From: an uncultured Bacilli bacterium
GTDB lineage: Bacteria; Bacillota_I; Bacilli_A; RF39; UBA660
Length of the DNA: 20,560 bases
Assembly (NCBI GenBank): GCA_944351345.1
Contig: CALVPO010000009.1
Span: 1 to 20,560 of the forward strand
Direction of reading: 5' to 3'
Positions within the stretch are counted from its first letter, which is position 1; each line of letters begins with the position of its first letter. Shown piece by piece: positions 1 to 7,082 of this stretch. The translations under genes and the position numbers were made by a program. The notes under the pieces are model-generated. The model made no database searches, was not told the origin of the DNA, and saw only the letters and a program-made list of their open reading frames with translations.

Positions 1-197
1 ATATCTTCAGTAACATAAACTGGTATAAAATCTTTACCATTATGTACTGCAAAAGTATGTCCAATAAATTCAGGATAAATTGTTGAACGACGAGACCAAG
101 TTTTGATAACTTCTTTTTTTCCAGATTCATTCATTTTTTGAACCTTTTTTAGTAATCTAGGAAATACATAAGGTTCTTTTTTTAAACTTCTTGCCAT
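1..197 (-). CDS. rpsS: 30S ribosomal protein S19, partial (C-terminus beyond the left edge)
   Basis: The N-terminal 65 residues of uS19 are visible, starting MARSLKKEPYVF and running through TWSRRSTIYPEFIGHTFAVHNGK, the typical S19 RNA-binding core. S19 sits in the head of the 30S subunit and contacts 16S rRNA and S13. It is too short here for a naive gene call because the frame leaves the window. The ATG is at 195-197, preceded by an AAAGGA-type Shine-Dalgarno sequence, and the gene lies about 20 bases downstream of the rplB stop. This is the normal S10-operon order, so co-transcription with the upstream ribosomal genes is expected. Confidence 0.95.
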   Translation of the reverse strand, partial: MARSLKKEPYVFPRLLKKVQKMNESGKKEVIKTWSRRSTIYPEFIGHTFAVHNGKDFIPVYVTED

Positions 198-216
198 ATT
201 CACTTAATCCTTTCCT

Positions 217-1050
217 TTATTTTTTCTTACGACTACTCACGATATATTTATCTGATTGTTTCTTATTTTTTCTTGTCTTATATCCTAATGCTGGTTTACC
301 CCAAGGAGTCATTGGTCCTGATCTACCTACTGGAGCTCTTCCTTCGCCACCACCATGTGGATGATCGTTAGGATTCATAACTGAACCACGAACTGTAGGT
401 CTAATACCCATATGTCTTTTACGTCCTGCTTTACCAATTTTTACTAATGAATAGTCTTCGTTACCTACTGTACCAATAGTAGCACGACAAGTTCCTAATA
501 TTTTTCTTGTTTCACCACTAGATAATCTTACTAAAACATATTTATCCTCACGTCCTAATATTTGAGCACTAGTTCCGGCACTTTTAGCAAGTTGACCACC
601 TTTACCAGGCTTAAGTTCAATATTATGAATAATAGTACCAACTGGAATATTCATAATTTCCATAGCGTTACCGATTTTAACATCAACTTTACTACCTGAT
701 TCTATAACATCTCCAACATTAATTCCTTTTGGAGCAAGAATATAAGATTTAGTACCGTCCTTATAGCTAATTAAAGCAATATTTGCTGATCTGTTTGGAT
801 CATATTCAATTGCTTTTACTGTAGCAGGAACACTATCTTTAACTCTTTTAAAGTCAACTAGACGATATTTTCTTTTTACACCGCCACCACGATGTCTAAC
901 TGTAATTTTACCTTGATTATTACGACCATTAGTCTTCTTCTTGGTTACAAGTAAACTTTTCTCAGGAGTAGTTTTAGTAATTTCTGTGCTATCCAAATAG
1001 CTCATACCTCTTTGAGCATTTGTATTAGGTTTCAATACTCTTATTGCCAT
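217..1050 (-). CDS. rplB: 50S ribosomal protein L2
   Basis: uL2 is a primary 23S rRNA-binding protein needed for subunit association and near the peptidyl transferase centre. The 277-residue length is standard. The N-terminal OB-like half carries the NQGKITVRHRGGGVKRKYR segment; the SH3-like half carries GTCRATIGTVGN; and the C-terminal half holds the invariant NPNDHPHGGGEGRAPVGR loop containing the conserved histidine. The C-terminus ends in a basic KKK tail. It lies 18 bases after rplW and 19 bases before rpsS in the S10 operon, with an AGGAGG-type site ahead of the ATG at 1050. Nothing is unusual about it. Confidence 0.98.
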   Translation of the reverse strand: MAIRVLKPNTNAQRGMSYLDSTEITKTTPEKSLLVTKKKTNGRNNQGKITVRHRGGGVKRKYRLVDFKRVKDSVPATVKAIEYDPNRSANIALISYKDGTKSYILAPKGINVGDVIESGSKVDVKIGNAMEIMNIPVGTIIHNIELKPGKGGQLAKSAGTSAQILGREDKYVLVRLSSGETRKILGTCRATIGTVGNEDYSLVKIGKAGRKRHMGIRPTVRGSVMNPNDHPHGGGEGRAPVGRSGPMTPWGKPALGYKTRKNKKQSDKYIVSSRKKK

Positions 1051-1068
1051 TTTTTAATCCTCCTTTTA

Positions 1069-1344
1069 TTAGTCAAAACTAATAGTACTTCCTTTAGCTA
1101 GCTTAACAATAGCTTTCTTATATCTATTAGACTTTCCTTCATATTTTCCTACTCTTTTTTTCTTAGGATGAATATTCATTATATTTACTTTTTCAACCTT
1201 AACATTAAATATTTTTTCAATAGCTTGTTTTACTTGTGTTTTATTTGCTCTAACATCTACTTTAAATACGTATTTGCCTTCGCTTTCCATAGAAGCACTT
1301 TTCTCTGTTATAACTGGTTGAAAGATTATATCATAATTAACCAC
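1069..1344 (-). CDS. rplW: 50S ribosomal protein L23
   Basis: uL23 sits at the exit of the ribosomal tunnel and docks trigger factor and SRP. The 91-residue protein has the usual features: PVITEKSASMESEGKYVFKVDVRANKTQVK at the N-terminal half, FNVKVEKVNI in the middle and the basic KKKRVGKYEGK loop. The start is GTG at 1342-1344. It is supported by an AGGAGGTG ribosome binding site seven bases upstream, inside the end of rplD. The coding region overlaps the rplD 3' end by 8 bases, so translational coupling with rplD is likely. Confidence 0.97.
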   Translation of the reverse strand: MVNYDIIFQPVITEKSASMESEGKYVFKVDVRANKTQVKQAIEKIFNVKVEKVNIMNIHPKKKRVGKYEGKSNRYKKAIVKLAKGSTISFD

Positions 1345-1972
1345 GAGTTAGCACCTCCTCTAATTTATTTAAAGCATCACTTGTTATTAACATATTATCA
1401 GCACTAACAACATCAAAAGCATTAACTTCTTCATAAGTAACAACCTTAACGTTTGCTAAGTTTCTTGCTGATAAGCATACATTTTCTGTAAGTTCACTAA
1501 CTACTACTAATACTTTATTATTTTCTATTTTTAGATTAGTTAATAAATTTACCATCTCTTTTGTTTTACTTGTTGCAAATTCTAGAGAATCAATAACTAT
1601 TAATTCTTTATCACTTACTTTATAAGATAATGCAGATAGTAATGCTAATCTTCTTTCTTTTTTGTTCATCTTTTTAGTGTAATTTCTATTTGGATTAGGT
1701 CCAAATACTATTCCACCTCCACGCCATTGAGTAGCTCTAATACTACCTTGACGAGCGTTACCAGTACCTTTTTGTCTCCATGGCTTTCTTCCTCCACCAC
1801 GTACTTCAGATCTTGTCTTAGTTGAAGCGGTACCTTGACGCATATTTGCCATATTTAAAACAATAGCATTATGTAATACAGCATCGTTTGGAACAATTTT
1901 CCAAATGTTATCATTTAAATTTCCGTCCTTAACCTTATCACCATTAAGGTTTAATATCTCTATTTTAGACAT
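1337..1972 (-). CDS. rplD: 50S ribosomal protein L4
   Basis: uL4 binds 23S rRNA domain I and its long loop lines the exit tunnel. The extended loop is clear around residues 45-90, with TRSEVRGGGRKPWRQKGTG followed by RQGSIRATQWRGGG. The C-terminal Rossmann-like half includes VVVSELTENVCLSARNL. Length (211 aa) is normal. In gammaproteobacteria L4 is also the autogenous repressor of this operon through the rpsJ leader; whether that holds here is unknown, although the leader at 3124-3243 is structured. The ATG at 1972 has a strong AAAGGAGGAAG site. Confidence 0.97.
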   Translation of the reverse strand: MSKIEILNLNGDKVKDGNLNDNIWKIVPNDAVLHNAIVLNMANMRQGTASTKTRSEVRGGGRKPWRQKGTGNARQGSIRATQWRGGGIVFGPNPNRNYTKKMNKKERRLALLSALSYKVSDKELIVIDSLEFATSKTKEMVNLLTNLKIENNKVLVVVSELTENVCLSARNLANVKVVTYEEVNAFDVVSADNMLITSDALNKLEEVLTRG

Positions 1973-2032
1973 TATTTTCTTCCTCCTTTATCACAACAAT
2001 TATATCTTGTATTTATATTTTATGGATATATC

Positions 2033-2794
2033 TTATTCTTCTGTTTGTGATGGTGTTTCTTCATTAGTTTCTTCTTCAGCTACTTCTTCATTAGTTACTT
2101 CTTCGTTAGCTTCTTCTTTTACTTCTTCAGTAACATAAGTAATTAATTCAGTTTCTGGGTTGATTTTACCAGTATTTTTAATAGCTGATTTAATTAATAC
2201 TAATGAGTTTTTTGGTCCAGGAACATTTCCTTTTATTAAGATAACATTATTTTCAAGATCAATTTGTATTACTTCTAGGTTTTGAACTGTTACTTGTTCA
2301 TGACCCATATGTCCAGGCATTTTCTTACCTGGTAAAACTCTCATTGGTAACATTGTACCAAGCGATCCTACACCACGATGATATTGACTACCATGACCCA
2401 TTGGTCCACGTGATTGGTTATGGCGTTTAATTACACCTTGTGTTCCCTTTCCTTTAGAAGTGCCAGTTACATCAACCATCTCTCCTAGAGAAAATATATC
2501 AGCCTTAAGTACTTGACCTAGGCTATATTCGCTAACATTAACACCTCTAATTTCCTTTAAGAAGCGCTTAGGTGTTGTATTAGCTTTCTTTAGATGTCCT
2601 GTCTCAGGTTTATTGCTTCTTGATTCTTTTTTATCAACAGTAGCAAGTTGTATAGCATCATAGCCATCGTTAGCAACAGTTTTGATTTGACTAACTACAT
2701 TAGGTTCTACTTCAATTACTGTTACTGGAATTAACTTACCATTTTTAGCAAAAACTTGAGTCATCCCTCTCTTACGACCTAAGATTCCTTTCAT
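2033..2794 (-). CDS. rplC: 50S ribosomal protein L3 with acidic C-terminal extension
   Basis: uL3 is an early 50S assembly protein. The N-terminus MKGILGRKRGMTQVF, the GTSKGKGTQGVIKRH loop and the GSLGTMLPMRVLPGKKMPGHMG segment are diagnostic; the tip of that loop reaches toward the peptidyl transferase centre. The core ends near residue 217. About 35 further residues form a Glu/Thr/Asn-rich, strongly acidic tail (VTEEVKEEANEEVTNEE and onward), making the protein 253 aa rather than about 210. Acidic or extended L3 C-termini are known in Mollicutes-related bacteria. An AGGAGGAG site precedes the ATG at 2794. Confidence 0.97.
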   Translation of the reverse strand: MKGILGRKRGMTQVFAKNGKLIPVTVIEVEPNVVSQIKTVANDGYDAIQLATVDKKESRSNKPETGHLKKANTTPKRFLKEIRGVNVSEYSLGQVLKADIFSLGEMVDVTGTSKGKGTQGVIKRHNQSRGPMGHGSQYHRGVGSLGTMLPMRVLPGKKMPGHMGHEQVTVQNLEVIQIDLENNVILIKGNVPGPKNSLVLIKSAIKNTGKINPETELITYVTEEVKEEANEEVTNEEVAEEETNEETPSQTEE

Positions 2795-2808
2795 TTTCTA
2801 CTCTCCTC

Positions 2809-3117
2809 CTAAAATTTAATTTGTATATCAACACCACTAGGTAAATCAAGATGTTTTAAAGCATCTACTGTCTCTTTACTTGGGTTATTAATATCAATTA
2901 ATCTTTTGTGTGTACGCATTTCAAACTGTTCTCTTGAATCTTTATCTTTATGAACAGCTCTAAGAATTGTAATTTTTTCAATCTTAGTTGGTAATGGTAC
3001 AGGTCCACTTACTTCTCCACCAGTTCTCTTTACAGTTGCTACTATTTTAGCAGCTGCATCATCGATTATTTGGTGTTCATATGCCTTTAATTTGATTCTG
3101 ATTTTTTCCTTTGACAT
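2809..3117 (-). CDS. rpsJ: 30S ribosomal protein S10 (NusE)
   Basis: uS10 is a 30S head protein that also acts as NusE in NusB-dependent antitermination. The sequence MSKEKIRIKLKAYEHQIID, the VSGPVPLPTKI loop and the FEMRTHKRLIDI segment are typical, giving 102 residues. I chose ATG at 3115-3117: an in-frame GTG lies two codons upstream at 3121-3123, but it merges into the AGGAGGAG ribosome binding site, leaving no spacing. It is the first gene of the S10 operon, 132 bases downstream of the promoter -10, and its leader carries hairpins. Confidence 0.97.
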   Translation of the reverse strand: MSKEKIRIKLKAYEHQIIDDAAAKIVATVKRTGGEVSGPVPLPTKIEKITILRAVHKDKDSREQFEMRTHKRLIDINNPSKETVDALKHLDLPSGVDIQIKF

Positions 3118-3123
3118 ATTCAC

Positions 3124-3243
3124 TCCTCCTTTCGCCTATATCTGGTATAGACATAGCTCCGAACAAATTACCTGACCCCTATTAAATTATTACAACTTAA
3201 CCGGGTGTGTCAGCAACTTTGCACATCCTCGCCACCTACACGT
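3124..3243 (-). promoter_or_regulatory. Structured 5' leader of the S10 ribosomal operon
   Basis: The transcript leader of about 120 nt between the promoter and rpsJ contains at least two stems. CTGAC (minus strand, 3209-3213) pairs with GTCAG (3172-3176), extended by CCC (3203-3205) with GGG (3177-3179) across an ACA bulge. A second, 8-bp stem with a 5-nt loop (3136-3156, CTATGTCT with AGATATAG, one G-U pair) ends just before the rpsJ ribosome binding site. The leader is clearly richer in G and C than flanking DNA. S10-operon leaders in other bacteria bind L4 as autogenous control; that this leader does so is inference. Confidence 0.6.
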
Positions 3244-3248
3244 CTGTT

Positions 3249-3277
3249 ATTGTACTATATATTTAAAGCTTTGGCAA
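3249..3277 (-). promoter_or_regulatory. Sigma-A-type promoter of the S10 operon
   Basis: Read on the minus strand, TTGCCA (3272-3277) and TACAAT (3249-3254) are separated by exactly 17 bases, a 5/6 match to each consensus hexamer. Transcription would start near 3242, immediately before the GC-rich leader. Confidence 0.75.
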
Positions 3278-3464
3278 TACTTTTTATTCTTTTTTTTCAC
3301 TTTTTTCTTAGGGTATAAATTACTAAACTGTCATTTACTACGCTTTTTATCTTTCAACTTGTTAATTAATTATCTTTTATAAGCCATATCTTTAAGTTTT
3401 TTTTATAAAATAAAAAAAATTATTAAATAAGCTAATATCTTCTCTTATTATTAACAATTATATT
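3278..3464. other. AT-rich intergenic spacer
   Basis: This spacer lies between the S10 promoter and the downstream end of the second kinase-like gene. It is T-rich on the plus strand. I see no convincing hairpin terminator for the kinase-like genes, no open frame with a ribosome binding site and no RNA gene. Confidence 0.4.
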
Positions 3465-4379
3465 TTACTTCTTTCTTACTAATTTTCTAGCTTTTTTTCC
3501 ATAGGAATTTCCCAAGAATTTAATATCATAGTTTTCTATAATTTTATATTTATCAGCTTCTAAATATTCGTTTTGCTTAGTCTGATTAAATAACTTCCAA
3601 ATTTTATCTTGAATATCATAGTCATCTAGTCCAATAGTTTTAAAAAATATGTCAAAAGCAACAGTATCATTATAAAATGATAATAATTGTTCTATTTGAG
3701 GTATGCTAACACCTAATAAATCTAGAAAAAATAATACATATTCTGAATAAATATTTAATTCTTGAGTAAAAAAATTTCCTTTTTTATATTTTGGTGTAAA
3801 TATTAGTTTTTCAGACTCTAATTCTTTTTTTGATACCATAGTTGGAGTAATAAAAAATGGTTCTAAAACTGTTGCATAGGTCATAGTGGAAAAATCTTTT
3901 GTTTGAATGCCATCATAATCTATCAATTTTATTGCTTTGCTACCATCTTTATTCTTATAAATCATTATATTATTATCATTAGCAAAGTCTGGAAATACTA
4001 TAGCTTCTTTTTTTGCCCTTTTAAATATATCTTCAAAATAATCATAATCTTTAATAATCTGATTATAATCTAAATTTTCTTTCATAAAATTATAACGATT
4101 AATTCCTTTTATATAGTTAGATTTTACTCCAACAAAGCGTTTATTATTAAGATCATATAAAGCACTAACTGGTATTTCTATTTCTGGTATAGTCTCTATT
4201 TTTTTTGCAGCAAGCATTTTTTTCTCTATGTCATTATCATTTATTTTAGCAATTTCTAAATATATTGGATTATATATTTTTAGTATGTAATCACCATCCT
4301 TATATATATTAGACGTTTCTCCTGATGCAAATATTGGTTTTTTTATCACTTTTTTCATATCTATATATTCTTTTTTCAT
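3465..4379 (-). CDS. Divergent protein-kinase-like-fold protein, paralogue B
   Basis: I do not recognise a named family, but a 304-aa kinase-like layout can be read. K34 in YILKIY fits the N-lobe lysine; E52 falls in the next helix. FPDFANDNNIMI (129-140) resembles the HxDxxxxN catalytic loop, with D131 and N136/N137. IKLIDYDG (150-157) resembles the metal-binding DFG or DxD strand. NIYSEYVLFFLDLL resembles the alphaF segment DIYSLGVLLY, with the Asp replaced by Asn. No glycine-rich loop is obvious beyond SGETSNIYKDG (19-29). It has no signal peptide or membrane segment, so it is probably cytoplasmic. It lies 33 bases downstream of its paralogue, with an AAGGAGG site, and is probably in the same operon. 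Substrate and activity are unknown. Confidence 0.6.
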   Translation of the reverse strand: MKKEYIDMKKVIKKPIFASGETSNIYKDGDYILKIYNPIYLEIAKINDNDIEKKMLAAKKIETIPEIEIPVSALYDLNNKRFVGVKSNYIKGINRYNFMKENLDYNQIIKDYDYFEDIFKRAKKEAIVFPDFANDNNIMIYKNKDGSKAIKLIDYDGIQTKDFSTMTYATVLEPFFITPTMVSKKELESEKLIFTPKYKKGNFFTQELNIYSEYVLFFLDLLGVSIPQIEQLLSFYNDTVAFDIFFKTIGLDDYDIQDKIWKLFNQTKQNEYLEADKYKIIENYDIKFLGNSYGKKARKLVRKK

Positions 4380-4412
4380 TTTATTCCTCCTTTATAAATT
4401 TAAATATAAATA

Positions 4413-5285
4413 TTATTTTTTCTTAATTAACTTTTTTACATTTGTACCTTTTATTCTCATAATATTATATTTATCTAATAATCTATACTTATCATCACCT
4501 AAAAATTCATTTTTTTCACTTTGACTAAATAATTTCCAAACTTTATTTTGAATATCATAATCATCTAAGCCTATTATTTTAAAGAAGTCATCTAGAGTTT
4601 TATTTTTATAAGTTGGATCTATTCCAAATTCTGATATACTAATATTTAATAAATCTGCAAAAAATAGCGCATATTCTGAATAAATATTTAAGTCTTGAGT
4701 AAAAAATAATTTATTTATATATTTTGGTGTAAATATTAATTTTGTTTTATATGGGGAAAAAGGGATTAAGAGTTTTGATACATCAGTCGCAGGATAGTTT
4801 TTTATTTGAATTCCTTCATAGTCTATTAATGTTAACTTACTTTTTATTAGTTTATAATTTGATACTATTAAATTATCATAATTAGAAAAATCTGGAAATA
4901 CTATAGATTCTTTTTCTGATCTTTTAAATATATCTTCAAATAAATCATAATGCTCAATAATTCTTTTATATTTACCTATATTTTTATCAATATAATCTCC
5001 ATAAGATAGGCCCTTTATATAGTTATATTTAGCTCCTAGAAAAATTCCTGTATCTATATCATATAAAGCACTAATTGGTACTTCTATTTCTGGAATAGAT
5101 TCTATTTTTTGTGCATTAAGTATTTTTTGTTCCATATTTATATTAATAAGTGCTATATCTTTTATATAATCTTTTTTATATATTTTTAATATATAATCTT
5201 TTATTTTAAAAATATAGGAATTAGTTGTTTCTGTTAAAATTATATTCTTTTTAAATTCACTTATATTAATATATTCTTTTTGCAT
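4413..5285 (-). CDS. Divergent protein-kinase-like-fold protein, paralogue A
   Basis: This 290-aa protein is a clear paralogue of the next gene: PEIEVPISALYD, YNYIKG, LFEDIFKR, IGLDDYDIQ and VWKLF match throughout, so the pair arose by tandem duplication. The same kinase-like residues appear: K34 in YILKIY, E52, D132 and N138 in FPDFSNYDNLIV, and D155 in LIDYEG. LNIYSEYALFFADLL is in the alphaF position. Having the lysine, both aspartates and the asparagine favours an active phosphotransferase rather than a dead fold, but this rests on motifs only. The start ATG at 5285 has an unusual GGGGGGAAG ribosome binding site. It is the first gene behind the strong promoter at 5351-5380. Confidence 0.6.
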   Translation of the reverse strand: MQKEYINISEFKKNIILTETTNSYIFKIKDYILKIYKKDYIKDIALININMEQKILNAQKIESIPEIEVPISALYDIDTGIFLGAKYNYIKGLSYGDYIDKNIGKYKRIIEHYDLFEDIFKRSEKESIVFPDFSNYDNLIVSNYKLIKSKLTLIDYEGIQIKNYPATDVSKLLIPFSPYKTKLIFTPKYINKLFFTQDLNIYSEYALFFADLLNISISEFGIDPTYKNKTLDDFFKIIGLDDYDIQNKVWKLFSQSEKNEFLGDDKYRLLDKYNIMRIKGTNVKKLIKKK

Positions 5286-5350
5286 AACTTCCCCCCTAAT
5301 TGTTTATTGTTAAACAGCTAAAAAATATTAGATTTGCTTTTTTAAATGCT

Positions 5351-5380
5351 ATTATAGTTCATTAATAGTTAAAGTGTCAA
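5351..5380 (-). promoter_or_regulatory. Consensus promoter of the kinase-like gene pair
   Basis: On the minus strand the -35 TTGACA (5375-5380) and -10 TATAAT (5351-5356) both match the sigma-A consensus perfectly, with an 18-base spacer. Start of transcription near 5344 leaves a leader of about 60 nt. Such a perfect promoter suggests strong or constitutive expression, or a repressor that holds it down; no operator palindrome is evident. Confidence 0.8.
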
Positions 5381-5397
5381 GCGAAATGGATTATAAT
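5369..5397 (+). promoter_or_regulatory. Possible divergent plus-strand promoter for a small RNA
   Basis: TATAAT at 5392-5397 is preceded, 17 bases upstream, by TTAAAG (5369-5374), a weak -35. It overlaps the -35 region of the minus-strand promoter at 5351-5380, so the two could compete. The -10 is perfect, but such sequences arise easily in AT-rich DNA. Confidence 0.35.
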
Positions 5398-5402
5398 TTT
5401 TA

Positions 5403-5502
5403 ATTATCTTAATTCATTCTCGGTAAGCCATTCTACTTCTCAGGTACCTTATATTTTTCAATGGCTTAGTATAGTATTGCTAGTATACTATTATATTTTT
5501 TT
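5403..5502 (+). ncRNA. Candidate intergenic small RNA of about 100 nt
   Basis: Within a gene-free stretch of 400 bases, an island of more balanced composition holds a perfect 9-bp inverted repeat, TAAGCCATT (5424-5432) with AATGGCTTA (5460-5468), closing a 27-nt loop that contains CAGGTACC. It is followed directly by a second hairpin (TAGTATA 5467-5473 with TATACTA 5484-5490, or the alternative ATAGTAT/ATACTAT register) and then a run of seven T at 5496-5502, the layout of an intrinsic terminator. A possible promoter lies at 5369-5397. No open frame fits. I cannot assign it to a known RNA family. The rest of 5286-5687 shows nothing beyond the promoters and the cdaR terminator. Confidence 0.4.
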
Positions 5503-5654
5503 CATATTTATCTATATAATAATTTTCCTTTAGAAAGTAATATATTTAATTTTATTTTGTTCTAGTACACTTTTAATAATTTTTTTATTAATTAATTTTT
5601 CTTGCACTTTATAAAAATAGAATCTAAATAAATACTTATGTGGAATTTTACAAT

Positions 5655-5696
5655 ATAAAAAAAGAAATAATAAACTCTATAGTTATATTATTTCTT
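5655..5696 (-). terminator. Intrinsic terminator after cdaR, overlapping its stop codon
   Basis: On the minus strand, a 15-bp stem with one bulged T (5681-5696 with 5662-5676) closes the loop ATAG and runs into a U-tract. The 5' arm begins inside the last two codons of cdaR, so the stop codon at 5688-5690 lies within the stem. Confidence 0.8.
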
Positions 5697-7082
5697 AGTT
5701 ATTCTTACTTTTATTTTAGTAGTTTTAGCAGCATATGTAGCTTTATTATCGTCACCTTCAGCTTTTACTGTTACTTCATAGTCGCCTTCAGTATATCCAC
5801 TTAAATCAACTTGTGCAGTTATCATAGATGAGTCTATAGCATTTACTACATTTTGAGTTCCTTTAACAACAACTGATGTTTTACTAGAATTTTCTCCTAT
5901 TGCTACAGCTTTGTAACTAGGATCTAGATTAATCGTTTCAATATACACATCATTTATTTCTTTAGTTATTTCTGTACCTAAGTTAACTGCTACTTTTATA
6001 ACTTCTACTTCATTATTATTATTAGTTATTTCTTTTATTCCTGATGGCTTAGAAATAATAACATCATATGTCTTGTTTTCGTTTAATCCAGTTACATCAA
6101 CTTCTACTGGAAGGTAATCTAATTTATCTAAAATATCTTGGTTTCCATAGACTGTTACTTTATTAATATTAGTAGTTATATCATCTATTGCTTTACCAAA
6201 TTCTAAATCACCTGTTGGTATAATTTTTATAGGAACTTCTTTTTTTGGTGACTCAATAGTAATTTTTGCTGATAATTTTGATGGTTCCATTTCAATTCCT
6301 TTAACTATTTTTCCATCGCTATCGTATGCTACTAATTTAATATCATCCAATTCATTTATTCCCATTTTTGGTTCAACAATTTTATTGATATCAACTAAGG
6401 CTTTAACAATAGCAACTTCTTTTAATTTGTGCTCTGCGCCCTTTATTACAACTTCTTTTTCACTTAAAGTAATATCTCCAACCGATAGTTTTTTATCAAG
6501 TTTGTTTTGATTAATTATATCAATTGAAGCTGTTCTAGTTTCACTTACTTTAGGATAAATTGTGATATTTACAGTCGATGGGTCTAATTTATAATCAACA
6601 GAGGTTATAGAACAATCATAATCTAATGTTATAGTATGCATTCCTTCTTTTAAATTAGACAAATCTGCAGTTACACTACCTTGGGATAATTGCTTTGCTA
6701 AATATAAATCAACTTTTCTTCCTATTAATGTCACGTCAACATTATCAGGTAATCCTTCTATTACATATGAATTGCTATTATAAGTTACTTTTACTTTTTG
6801 ATCATATAATACTTCTACTGAATCATCTATTATTATTGTTGATTCACTGTCAACATATAGAAATAGGCAAACAGCAAGTATTAAAGATATAAATACTAAA
6901 GTATTTTTTCTGGTAAGCCATTTTTCTAATCTATCAGTTTTACTACCAAATTTATCTCCTAATACTAACATTATTTTAGTAATTGGTATTATTATAAATT
7001 TATCAATTATTTTATATATTAGTCTAAAAACACTAGCGATAGTCATAAACAAACCTTTAATTATTTTCATGTCCAGCACCAT
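5688..7082 (-). CDS. cdaR: CdaR/YbbR-domain regulator of diadenylate cyclase
   Basis: In Bacillota, CdaR is the membrane-anchored partner of the c-di-AMP synthase CdaA and modulates it from outside the cell. The 464-aa protein has a hydrophobic N-terminal region (about 24-44), one clear membrane helix (about 61-77, TLVFISLILAVCLFLYV), then four YbbR-type beta repeats at roughly 86-175, 179-277, 278-370 and 371-460. Each has the pattern of VxVxG, a central segment and a closing V/I strand. The coding region overlaps cdaA by 26 bases, so coupling is expected. The first ATG (7082) abuts its AAAGG site, while the ATG at 7070 has 11-base spacing; either could be the start. glmM, often the third gene of this operon, is absent, as a terminator follows directly. 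Confidence 0.88.
   Translation of the reverse strand: MVLDMKIIKGLFMTIASVFRLIYKIIDKFIIIPITKIMLVLGDKFGSKTDRLEKWLTRKNTLVFISLILAVCLFLYVDSESTIIIDDSVEVLYDQKVKVTYNSNSYVIEGLPDNVDVTLIGRKVDLYLAKQLSQGSVTADLSNLKEGMHTITLDYDCSITSVDYKLDPSTVNITIYPKVSETRTASIDIINQNKLDKKLSVGDITLSEKEVVIKGAEHKLKEVAIVKALVDINKIVEPKMGINELDDIKLVAYDSDGKIVKGIEMEPSKLSAKITIESPKKEVPIKIIPTGDLEFGKAIDDITTNINKVTVYGNQDILDKLDYLPVEVDVTGLNENKTYDVIISKPSGIKEITNNNNEVEVIKVAVNLGTEITKEINDVYIETINLDPSYKAVAIGENSSKTSVVVKGTQNVVNAIDSSMITAQVDLSGYTEGDYEVTVKAEGDDNKATYAAKTTKIKVRITKK

Noticed and set aside
1905..2138. Plus-strand Ser-rich frame over the end of the L3 gene
   Set aside because: It is the antisense of the Glu-rich L3 tail (GAA read as TTC), not a gene.
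3121..3123. GTG as the start of rpsJ
   Set aside because: It runs directly into the AGGAGGAG ribosome binding site; ATG at 3117 has proper spacing and gives the normal S10 N-terminus.
5424..5502. A terminator for the minus-strand genes
   Set aside because: The T-run follows the hairpin on the plus strand, and cdaR already has its own terminator at 5655-5696.
6695..6892. Plus-strand Leu-rich frame inside cdaR
   Set aside because: It lies fully inside a well-supported gene and lacks a ribosome binding site.
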